NCBI RefSeq assembly: GCF_016405885.1
Contig: NZ_JAEKGC010000018.1
Coordinates: forward strand, 1 to 35,479
DNA: 35,479 bases
Reading direction: 5' to 3'
Source: Arthrobacter sp. MSA 4-2
Lineage (GTDB): Bacteria; Actinomycetota; Actinomycetes; Actinomycetales; Micrococcaceae
The translations under genes were made by a program, and so were the position numbers. Each line of letters opens with the position of its first letter. Within the stretch, counting starts at the first letter, position 1. Positions 25,810-32,433 of this stretch are shown here, one piece after another. The notes under the pieces were generated by a model, which saw nothing but the letters and a program-made list of their open reading frames with translations, did no database searches and was not told where the DNA came from.

Positions 25810-27317
25810 TAGTCGCCTGCCCCGGCGAAGGCGCGGATCCGCGCCAGAGAGGAGTCGCGGCCGAGGATAACCATTGACTCGAACAGGGGCGGGGAGATGC
25901 GCCGGCCCGAAACGGCGGTGCGCACGGGGCCGAACGCAAGCCGGGGCTTGAGGCCGAGGTCGTCCACGAGGGCAGCCCGCAGGGCACCCTGGATTGACTC
26001 CGCGTCCCAGTCGGTCACGGCTTCGAGAGCCTCGAGCGTCTTGCCGAGGACCTCGTCGAGGTTGTCCGGCAGGCCCTTCCGCGCGTCGTCGGCGACGTCG
26101 ATGGCGTCGTCGTCCTTGAAGAGGAAACCGAGCATTTCGGGGGCTTCGCCGAGCAGGGTGATCCGTTCCTGGACCAGCGGCGCGGCCTCGGCGATGATTC
26201 GTTCCTCGCGCTCCGTGACCGGATCTCCGATCAGTCCGGCCGCCTGGAGATAGGGGACGAGACGGGAGCGGAAGTCCTCCTGCTCAAGCAGCCGGACATG
26301 GGTGCCGTTGATCGCCTCGGCCTTCTTGAGGTCGAAGCGCGCGGGGTTGGCCAGGACGTCGCGGACATCGAACTTCTCAACGAGCTGCGCGACGCTGAAG
26401 ATGTCCTCATCAGCGGACAGGCTCCAGCCCAGCAGCGAAAGGTAGTTGAGCAGCCCTTCGCGGATGAACCCGCGGTCCCGGTGGAGGAACAGGTTCGACT
26501 CCGGGTCGCGCTTGGACAGCTTCTTGTTGCCCTGGCCCATGACGTAGGGAAGATGCCCGAACAGCGGCATGTAGCGCGCGACGCCGATATCGATCAGGGC
26601 GCGGTAGAGGGCGATTTGCCGCGGGGTGGAGGAGAGCAGGTCCTCGCCGCGCAACACGTGGGTGATACCCATCAGGGCGTCATCGACGGGATTGACGAGC
26701 GTGTAGAGGGGTGCTCCATTGGCCCGGACGACGGCGAAGTCGGGAACGCTGCCGGCCCTGAAGGTAATCTCACCGCGGACCAGGTCGGTGAACGTAATGT
26801 CCTCATCGGGCATCCGCAGCCGGAGCACCGCGCCGCGGCCCTCGCTGCGGAACGCATCGCGCTGGACCTCCGTGAGGGTGCGGTCAAAGTTGTCGTAGCC
26901 CAGCTTGATGTCGCGCCCGGCAGACCGGTGGCGGTCCTCGACCTCCTCGGGCGTGGAGAAGGATTCGTAGAGGTGCCCTGCCTCCACGAGTTTCGAGATC
27001 ACATCCTGGTAGAGGTCCCCCCGCTGCGACTGCCGGTACGGTTCATGGGGGCCACCCACCTCGACGCCCTCATCCCAGTCGATGCCAAGCCAGCGCATTG
27101 CGTCGAGCAGCTGGTTGTAGCTTGCCTCACTGTCGCGGGCGGCGTCGGTGTCTTCGATCCGGAAGACAAGCTTGCCGCCGGTGTGCCGGGCGTACGCCCA
27201 ATTGAAGAGGGCGGTGCGGATCAACCCGACGTGCGGTGTGCCCGTGGGTGACGGGCAGAACCGCACGCGGACCGGGGTTGAGTCATTGACAGTGGGGATC
27301 TCGGCTGCAGTAGTCAT
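25809..27317 (-). CDS. gltX: Glutamyl-tRNA synthetase
   Basis: A 502-residue class I aminoacyl-tRNA synthetase that charges tRNA-Glu. The HIGH-like motif is HVGL at 29-32 in [18 protein letters not shown], and the KMSKS-like motif is KKLSKRD near 263-269. The C-terminal anticodon-binding part reads up to [12 protein letters not shown]. It is followed by the HAD gene (coupled) and by tRNA-Gln and tRNA-Glu. In actinobacteria without glutaminyl-tRNA synthetase this enzyme may also charge tRNA-Gln with glutamate for later amidation; whether that applies here cannot be seen. Confidence 0.96.
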   Translation of the reverse strand: MTTAAEIPTVNDSTPVRVRFCPSPTGTPHVGLIRTALFNWAYARHTGGKLVFRIEDTDAARDSEASYNQLLDAMRWLGIDWDEGVEVGGPHEPYRQSQRGDLYQDVISKLVEAGHLYESFSTPEEVEDRHRSAGRDIKLGYDNFDRTLTEVQRDAFRSEGRGAVLRLRMPDEDITFTDLVRGEITFRAGSVPDFAVVRANGAPLYTLVNPVDDALMGITHVLRGEDLLSSTPRQIALYRALIDIGVARYMPLFGHLPYVMGQGNKKLSKRDPESNLFLHRDRGFIREGLLNYLSLLGWSLSADEDIFSVAQLVEKFDVRDVLANPARFDLKKAEAINGTHVRLLEQEDFRSRLVPYLQAAGLIGDPVTEREERIIAEAAPLVQERITLLGEAPEMLGFLFKDDDAIDVADDARKGLPDNLDEVLGKTLEALEAVTDWDAESIQGALRAALVDDLGLKPRLAFGPVRTAVSGRRISPPLFESMVILGRDSSLARIRAFAGAGD

Positions 27318-27380
27318 GATGGGCCAATTCTAGTAGCCGGACCCTTCGCCCCCGGCCACCGGGCGCGGCAGCCGCCGGAG

Positions 27381-28154
27381 TCAGCGGCGGGCGGGGTTTG
27401 AAAGCCGGCCGATCCCCTCGATCTCGACTTCGTAGCGCTGTCCCTCGCTGATGAGCCCCACTCCCGCTGGCGTCCCGGTGAGGATGATATCGCCGGGAAG
27501 CAGGGTGAAGGCCTGGGAGACGTAGGAAACGAGTTCCTTGGCTCCCCAGATCATCTGGCTGGTGGAGCCGTCCTGGCGCAGCTCGCCGTCGAGGCTCCCC
27601 TTGACGGCGAGGTTTTCGGGGTCAAGCTCGGTCTCAATCCAGGGCCCGATGGGGCAGGAGGTGTCGAAGCCCTTGGCCCTCGCCCACTGGTCGTCGGTTC
27701 GCTGGGCATCGCGCGCGGTGAGGTCATTGGCGCAGGTGTAACCAAAGACGACGTCGTCGACCCGCTCGAGGGGCACGTCCTTGCAGATCCGCCCGATGAC
27801 GATGGCCAATTCCGCTTCGTAGGAAATTTCGTCCGAGAAGGACGGAAGCAGGATGGGGTCACCGGGGCCGATAACGGAGGTGTTCGGTTTAAGGAACATC
27901 AGCGGAGCCGGCGGAACCTCGTTGCCGAGTTCGGCGGCGTGATCCGCGTAATTCCTGCCGATTCCAACCACCTTGCTGCGCGGAATCACTGGGGCCAGTA
28001 GGCGCACATCGGCCAGCAGATGCCGCGCGCCAGTGAGCTGGATGCCGGAGTAGAAGGGGTCACCGTTGATGACCCCGAGCTCTTCGCTGCCGTCGGGGCC
28101 TTCGACGACGCCGAACATTGGATCGTTATCTACAACAAACCGGGCTATACGCAT
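27381..28154 (-). CDS. Fumarylacetoacetate hydrolase family protein
   Basis: A 257-residue enzyme of the FAH/HpcE fold, which cleaves or isomerises beta-diketo acids or enols in aromatic degradation; some members hydrolyse acylpyruvates or decarboxylate oxaloacetate. Visible: KVVGIGRNYADHAAELG (N-terminal family block), metal-binding acidic residues in EISYEAELAIVIG, and GYTCANDLTARDAQ. The end of the protein, GDIILTGTPAGVG, is also conserved. It stands alone, 63 bases upstream of gltX on the same strand, so the substrate cannot be inferred from neighbours. AGGA lies very close to the ATG. Confidence 0.9.
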   Translation of the reverse strand: MRIARFVVDNDPMFGVVEGPDGSEELGVINGDPFYSGIQLTGARHLLADVRLLAPVIPRSKVVGIGRNYADHAAELGNEVPPAPLMFLKPNTSVIGPGDPILLPSFSDEISYEAELAIVIGRICKDVPLERVDDVVFGYTCANDLTARDAQRTDDQWARAKGFDTSCPIGPWIETELDPENLAVKGSLDGELRQDGSTSQMIWGAKELVSYVSQAFTLLPGDIILTGTPAGVGLISEGQRYEVEIEGIGRLSNPARR

Positions 28155-28200
28155 TGTCCTAGGTTACAGGCTCATCCCAGCCGGCCCCGGGCAGCGGAAA

Positions 28201-28238
28201 GGCCGTGAACTCGCCCCCCAGGAGGCGGGTTCACGGCC
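28201..28238. terminator. Hairpin after the small secreted peptide gene
   Basis: A 15-bp stem with one G-U pair (28201-28215 with 28224-28238, GGCCGTGAACTCGCC type) lies about 80 bases past the peptide stop codon. On the minus strand it is followed by CTTTCC, fitting termination of that transcript. Confidence 0.6.
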
Positions 28239-28249
28239 CTTATCACACT

Positions 28250-28280
28250 GCCGGACAGGTCCGGCCAGGTTTTTTCTTTG
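28250..28280 (+). terminator. Plus-strand hairpin with T-run and no upstream gene
   Basis: GCCGGA-CAGG-TCCGGC (28250-28265) is followed by CAGG and a run of T (28270-28275, then CTTT), a classical intrinsic terminator on the plus strand. No plus-strand protein gene precedes it within 7 kb, so it could end a small RNA beginning near the FAH gene start, or be a chance structure. Confidence 0.4.
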
Positions 28281-28319
28281 CTTTCAATCGGTTCCCTTTA
28301 GAACCGACCGGAGAAAGAA

Positions 28320-28463
28320 TCAGTACGGCCAGTTGTTTACGCGATCGGTGCTGACGGTGGTCGAGCCCGACTTCGTCGAGGTCGAGCCGGCCGCGACGGC
28401 TGCAGAGCTTCCGGCTGTGACGAAAAGTACCGACAGCAGGAGCGCGGAGGTGAGCTTCTTCAT
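28320..28463 (-). CDS. Small secreted peptide, 47 residues
   Basis: A short gene. It runs from ATG at 28463 to TGA at 28320. GAGGA lies seven bases before the ATG. The N-terminus (MKKLTSALLLSVLFVTAG, then SSAAVA) has the two lysines, hydrophobic core and small residues of a Sec signal peptide, with probable cleavage after AVA near residue 24. The mature part would be about 23 residues, Ser/Thr/Gly-rich, ending TDRVNNWPY. No cysteines are present, which argues against a disulfide-stabilised or lantibiotic peptide. It diverges from a TPR-protein gene across 139 bases. No homologous family is known to me. Confidence 0.75.
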   Translation of the reverse strand: MKKLTSALLLSVLFVTAGSSAAVAAGSTSTKSGSTTVSTDRVNNWPY

Positions 28464-28602
28464 AATTTGTCCTCAAGGTGAGATGGAAGCAAAAGACAAA
28501 AGCGGTCCTCTGCATTGCTATAGCAGATTCAGTCTACGAAATGTAGCTTCGCCACACCAGTCACAAACGTAACATTTTTTGACTAATTAATTCCGGGGGT
28601 CC
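28464..28602. promoter_or_regulatory. Divergent promoter region, peptide and TPR genes
   Basis: AT-richer than its surroundings. It holds the perfect palindrome TGCTATAGCA (28516-28525), whose TATAGC reads as a possible -10 for the peptide gene on the minus strand, the inverted repeat CTAC-GAAAT-GTAG (28534-28546), and TTGACT at 28579-28584 on the plus strand. No full plus-strand promoter with proper spacing is evident. Confidence 0.4.
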
Positions 28603-29724
28603 ATGCTGGCCTTCACTGGACGCCCGACCGCGCGGCGCCCACGTAGTTGGACGGCGCCGCCAGGCACCATCCGCGAGCCGAAGGTGGTGAAGGCCCTGCA
28701 GGAAACGCCAGGGGAACAGGTCCTCCTCGAACTTCAGGCTCGAAGCGCGTGGAACCAACGCGACTACGAGCTTGCGCGGCGGATTGCCGAGCAGGCAGCG
28801 GGCCTTGCAGCTGACCTCAACGATGACAACGCCTGGTGGAACATGACGTTTCTTCAGGCTGAATGCCTGCGCAAGCAAGGCTTGATGAACGAGTCCGTAA
28901 TTGTCGGGCGCAGTCTTCAAAACCACCCCGTCACCGCCCAGTCGACGGCGCTCGCCGTCAGGGTGGCGACCCTGGTCTCCTTCGCCCTGCAGGGATGTGG
29001 AGCACTAAGGGAAGCGGTCGCCGAAGCGCGGGGAGCCGCAGCACAGGCGTCGCTCGCCCCGGGGCAACAGGAACTGCACATTGAGGCGCAGAATGCGCTG
29101 ATCGCGGCGCTTGCCGACAGTGACCAACTGACCGATGCCTGGACCGAATGCCTGGTCCTGGCCGATCTTCTCGAAGAGAACGCGAGCAAGCAGACCGCGG
29201 GCATGAGCTACTGGGCCATTGGCAACGTGGCATTCCTCCTTCAACGCGTCGAAGACGGAACCAAGTATCACCGCCTCGCAGCTGACAACCTGTCGCCGAC
29301 CAACGACCTTGACCTGTGGGCCCGCTTCAACCGTGCTTCCGCTGCGCTGCGCCTCGCCGCGGGGGTCGTCGAGCCGGAGACCCTCGAATGCATCGACCGC
29401 GCAGAAATGGCCAGCTCAATTGTAGGGGGCAGTGAACGGGACCGGCTCGAACTGGCATTGACCCGTGCGCACTGGCTCGTCCTGACCGGACAGTTCGATG
29501 CAGCGATCGAACGACTGCGGGCGGTGACCTCCCAGGAGTCCCTGCTCGCTACCCACACCGCCGCCGAGGCCCGCTTCCTGCTGGGCCAGGCATATAACGC
29601 CCGGCATATCGAACTCGAAGCCCTGCTGAACCTCGAAGCGAGCGAGCAGCTCTTCGTCCAGTCCGGCGCCAATGACCGGGCCGCTGCCGCACGGCAACTC
29701 ATCCACCAGGTCCAGGGCGGTTGA
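28603..29724 (+). CDS. TPR-repeat protein, Rap-like in size
   Basis: A 373-residue, all-helical protein with repeated TPR-like helix pairs, e.g. RDYELARRIAEQAAGLAADL, QLTDAWTECLVLADLLEENA and GQFDAAIERLRAVTSQESLL. There is no signal peptide, membrane segment, catalytic motif or recognisable N-terminal helix-turn-helix. In size and architecture it resembles Rap-type RRNPP proteins or the C-terminal TPR part of LuxR/MalT-type regulators, but clear family residues are absent. The first 25 residues are Arg/Pro-rich and may be untranslated: GGGGG precedes the ATG by only three bases, and GTG codons at 28684 and 28687 are alternative starts. It is divergent from the secreted peptide gene. Confidence 0.65.
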   Translation: MLAFTGRPTARRPRSWTAPPGTIREPKVVKALQETPGEQVLLELQARSAWNQRDYELARRIAEQAAGLAADLNDDNAWWNMTFLQAECLRKQGLMNESVIVGRSLQNHPVTAQSTALAVRVATLVSFALQGCGALREAVAEARGAAAQASLAPGQQELHIEAQNALIAALADSDQLTDAWTECLVLADLLEENASKQTAGMSYWAIGNVAFLLQRVEDGTKYHRLAADNLSPTNDLDLWARFNRASAALRLAAGVVEPETLECIDRAEMASSIVGGSERDRLELALTRAHWLVLTGQFDAAIERLRAVTSQESLLATHTAAEARFLLGQAYNARHIELEALLNLEASEQLFVQSGANDRAAAARQLIHQVQGG

Positions 29725-29843
29725 TCGGGCGGGCCGGCTCAAGCCACAGCACAGCCGCCGACCGTCGTCCAGCACCACGAATTCCCCTCTGAGCGAAGCG
29801 GACTTGCGGTTGAGGGTGGCTAGTTGTGTAGAGTCTTCTTTAA

Positions 29844-29894
29844 GCCCTGGCCGGGCTGGGCGTTTCCCCCCATTACTCCCACCCCGGCCGGGGC
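29844..29894. repeat. Long imperfect hairpin
   Basis: A 17-bp arm at 29844-29860 (GCCCTGGCCGGGCTGGG) pairs with 29878-29894 except for one G-U and one mismatch, around a 17-base C-rich loop. TTTAAG flanks it on both sides (near 29840 and 29902). It could terminate transcription of the TPR gene about 120 bases downstream of its stop. Confidence 0.55.
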
Positions 29895-29929
29895 CTCTAC
29901 ATTTAAGCGCCATTCCGGCGGTGACCCGG

Positions 29930-29977
29930 TCCACCCCTGACCCAATCCACTGCTGACCCAAACCACTGCTGACCCAT
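29930..29977. repeat. Three tandem 16-bp repeats
   Basis: Three adjacent units of the form TCCACTGCTGACCCAA occur at 29930-29945, 29946-29961 and 29962-29977, differing at one to three positions. No coding role is apparent. Confidence 0.65.
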
Positions 29978-30138
29978 CAGCTCCCGCTCCCCCGGCTCCA
30001 GTCCAGAATTTGTCGTGAAGAGCACCGCCTGAGGGTGGGCCATGGTGCTAGTGTTACGCGCATCCCGCGGCGTGCGCCGCCGTATCTCGGCGAAATCAAG
30101 GTCCGGTGCCGCTTGGAGAGAACACTGTCGGTGATCTC

Positions 30139-30147
30139 TGGTATAAC
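30139..30147 (+). promoter_or_regulatory. Extended -10 promoter for the STAS-GGDEF/EAL genes
   Basis: TGGTATAAC fits an extended -10 element (TGn followed by TATAAC). No -35 hexamer has the right spacing. It would give a leader of about 220 bases before the STAS-like gene. Confidence 0.4.
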
Positions 30148-30371
30148 GGGGTTTCCGTCCTTCAATGGAGAAGTGGTGAAATGCAACGCTCGCCTCAAGG
30201 GGCGCTGCTGTTGCCGTATGGATGCTGGGGAGCATATGTCTAACTCGATCATCGGAACCTGCTCATTCGAGCCGGATCAAAGTCCTGCCCGCGAACGTCG
30301 ATGGGGCGCCGAACGACGCTCCGTGCCGCACGTGGCCCGCTGAATTTCGACACGGGATGGTTGGGGGACCG

Positions 30372-30806
30372 ATGACCGACGAAATTTTGCTCCACGAAGA
30401 CGCAGAAATGCTTGAGGCTGGCGCGGAGCGTGCCGCCGGTGTCCACCGGCGTGGTGAACAAACCCTTTCGCGGGATGGAATCACAGTGATCACGCTTCCC
30501 GCCGGGGAGCATGTATCCAAGCGGCTGGCCGAATCCAAATCGGAGGAGGCCCGCGCGCTCGCGGCGGGCGTGCCCCGGCCCCTGCTGATCGATATTCGGG
30601 GCGTGAAATCCATCGACCGCAATGCGCGCACCGCCCTGGGTGCCGCCGAGATGTCGGCAGCGGTTGCCCTGCTGGGTGCCAGCCCTGTGGACCGCGTGCT
30701 GGGCAACTTCGTGATGGGAAGCCAGGAGCCACGTTGCCCTGTCGCCTTCTTCGCATCGCGCGGTGAGGCGCTTGCATGGCTGGCGGGCTTCCTGCCGGTA
30801 CCCTGA
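30372..30806 (+). CDS. STAS/SpoIIAA-like protein
   Basis: A 144-residue soluble protein. The order GITVITLPAGEHVSKRLAES, PRPLLIDIRGVKSIDRNART and a later AVALLGASPVDRVLGNFV matches the beta-alpha pattern of STAS/SpoIIAA-like (DUF7793-type) domains; the usual phosphorylatable serine position reads SIDRNAR and cannot be assigned with certainty. Start ATG 30372 is preferred because GGGGGAC lies just upstream; in-frame sequence to 30222 has no domain character. The next gene begins inside it with a good ribosome-binding site, so the two are cotranscribed and coupled. Role in controlling the c-di-GMP enzyme is inference. Confidence 0.72.
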   Translation: MTDEILLHEDAEMLEAGAERAAGVHRRGEQTLSRDGITVITLPAGEHVSKRLAESKSEEARALAAGVPRPLLIDIRGVKSIDRNARTALGAAEMSAAVALLGASPVDRVLGNFVMGSQEPRCPVAFFASRGEALAWLAGFLPVP

Positions 30807-32353
30807 AAAAGATGAACGCCGAAAACAAGGATCCGCGGCTGGGCCAGCTGGTCGACAGCATAGTGCGCCTTTCGCGCGGCGAATTGAGCAGCCGCATTGA
30901 GCCCTCGGAGGCAAGGGATGAAGTCGATGCGGTAATCACCGGCTTCAACCTCCTCGCCGAGGAACTCGAACAGGTCTACGACCAGTTCGAGAAGCGGGTG
31001 GAAAGCCGGACGGCGATGCTTCGCCAGGCCCACCGGGATATGAAGAAGATGGCGATGTCCGACGCCCTCACCGGCCTCGCGAACCGGGTGGCCCTAATGG
31101 AAGCCCTTGAGACCGCGCTGGCCGAGGCCGCGGATGGGGCGCCCCCGCCGGCGCTGATCCTGCTTGACCTCGATTCGTTCAAGAACGTCAACGACCGCTT
31201 CGGGCATGACGCTGGCGACCGCGTGCTCCAGGAGGTCGGCGTCCGGCTCAATGGTGTGGTGCGCGCGAGCGACGTCGTCGCGCGGCTCGGCGGCGACGAG
31301 TTTGCCATCCTCCTTCCGGCGGCCACCATGGAGATCTGCATGCGCGTCGCACGCCGCGCCCTCGAAGTCCTTGGCGAGATCATCGAACTGGAGGACCTCC
31401 AGGTCCATTCAAGGGCGAGCATCGGGGTACGGCTCGGCGATCCCCAGCAGAGCGCGGATGACCTGCTGCTCGACGCAGACACCGCCATGTACGCCGCCAA
31501 GCGCGAAGGCCGCAACATCATCAAGGTGTTCGAACCGGTGATGCAGTACTCGCGGCAGCTCCGCAGCCAGATGGCGGCGGAACTCCGGGCCGCCATCCGC
31601 CGCGACGAACTGGTTCTTCACTTCCAGCCGCTGGTTGAGCTTGCGACAAGCCGCATCATCGGGCTTGAGGTACTCGTGCGCTGGCAGCACCCGGTGCGCG
31701 GGCTCATCCCGCCGGACGTCTTCATCCCCCTCGCCGAGGAGATCGGAGTCATCCACGACCTCGACCGGTGGGTGATGTCGACGTCCCTGCGCCACCTCGC
31801 CGAATGGCGCCGTGAGCTCCAGCTCGACGACGACTTCCAGCTTCAGGTGAACCTCTCCGCTGTTGAGCTGAAGCAGCTCGACCTGGTCGACTACGTGCGT
31901 GGCCTGCTGCGGGAAACGGGGGTCCCTGCCTCCTGCCTGGTCATTGAGATCACCGAATCGGCAATCGTGACGCGGGGCGAAGTGGAGATGTACTCGCTGC
32001 TCAGCCTGCAGCAGCTTGGAGTGGGAATCGAGATCGACGACTTCGGGACCGGCTATTCCTCGATCAGCTACCTGCGCGAGCTGCCCGTCAGCATGGTGAA
32101 GGTGGACCGCTCGCTTCTTGTCGATCTTGACACCAAACCCGGCCAGTTCGGGTTTGTCTCAGCAGTGCTTCAGCTAATCCGGGCGGCCGGACTTGAGGCT
32201 GTGTGCGAAGGCATCGAGACGAAGGAACAGGCCGACCAGCTGCGGGCCATGGGCTGCGCCAGCGGCCAGGGCTACTACTTCAGCAGACCGCTGCCCATCG
32301 AGGAGATCAAGGCCCTGCTCGCCACGCACAGGTTTCTCAGCCTGCCGGCCTAG
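30776..32353 (+). CDS. Cytosolic HAMP-like, GGDEF and EAL domain protein
   Basis: A 525-residue c-di-GMP enzyme. Residues 20-75 resemble a HAMP domain, followed by a coiled coil to about 92. The GGDEF domain (93-255) has an intact RLGGDEF (172-176) and an RxxD inhibitory site, RASD at 163-166, five residues before it. The EAL domain (268-520) has EVLVR (298-302, Val for Ala), NLSAVELKQ, EITESA, IDDFGTGYSSI, KVDRS and EGIET, so the metal-binding set looks complete. It could both make and break c-di-GMP. There is no transmembrane segment, which is unusual for a HAMP protein. Start 30776 has GAGG seven bases upstream; ATG 30812 is an alternative. Confidence 0.9.
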   Translation: MAGGLPAGTLKKMNAENKDPRLGQLVDSIVRLSRGELSSRIEPSEARDEVDAVITGFNLLAEELEQVYDQFEKRVESRTAMLRQAHRDMKKMAMSDALTGLANRVALMEALETALAEAADGAPPPALILLDLDSFKNVNDRFGHDAGDRVLQEVGVRLNGVVRASDVVARLGGDEFAILLPAATMEICMRVARRALEVLGEIIELEDLQVHSRASIGVRLGDPQQSADDLLLDADTAMYAAKREGRNIIKVFEPVMQYSRQLRSQMAAELRAAIRRDELVLHFQPLVELATSRIIGLEVLVRWQHPVRGLIPPDVFIPLAEEIGVIHDLDRWVMSTSLRHLAEWRRELQLDDDFQLQVNLSAVELKQLDLVDYVRGLLRETGVPASCLVIEITESAIVTRGEVEMYSLLSLQQLGVGIEIDDFGTGYSSISYLRELPVSMVKVDRSLLVDLDTKPGQFGFVSAVLQLIRAAGLEAVCEGIETKEQADQLRAMGCASGQGYYFSRPLPIEEIKALLATHRFLSLPA

Positions 32354-32391
32354 GCGACGCGGCAACATTCCGGCCCGCACGTGAAGGCCCC

Positions 32392-32421
32392 GGGCGGCAC
32401 AACGGTGACGCTGCGCCGCCC
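32392..32421. terminator. Possible hairpin between convergent genes
   Basis: GGGCGGC (32392-32398) pairs with GCCGCCC (32415-32421) around a 16-base loop, between the convergent GGDEF/EAL and ilvE genes. It has no T-run and a short stem, so it is weakly supported. Confidence 0.3.
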
Positions 32422-32433
32422 AGAGAATTGAAT

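Larger units (their letters stand above)
29725..30371. other. 647-bp gap with repeats and a predicted promoter; no gene seen
   Basis: No open frame here has convincing coding character. It contains a copy of the left-edge repeat (GCGGTTGAGGGTGGCTAG, 29806-29823), a long imperfect hairpin (29844-29894), a 16-bp tandem repeat (29930-29977) and a probable extended -10 promoter (30139-30147). The composition suggests remnants of a repeat-bearing intergenic element, perhaps linked to DUF222/HNH loci. Confidence 0.5.

Noticed and set aside
28603..28690. Helix-turn-helix at the N-terminus of the TPR protein
   Set aside because: The first residues are Arg/Pro-rich and lack the hydrophobic spacing of a winged or Xre-type helix-turn-helix; they may not be translated at all.
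29903..30235. Minus-strand frame of about 110 codons in the gap
   Set aside because: It overlaps the tandem repeats, has no ribosome-binding site and shows no domain or compositional sign of coding.
29725..30371. GEMM-type c-di-GMP riboswitch ahead of the STAS-GGDEF/EAL genes
   Set aside because: I found no matching core sequence (such as the conserved GGUCACGCACAGGGC-like block) or paired P2/P3 arrangement; only a promoter-like element and hairpins are visible.
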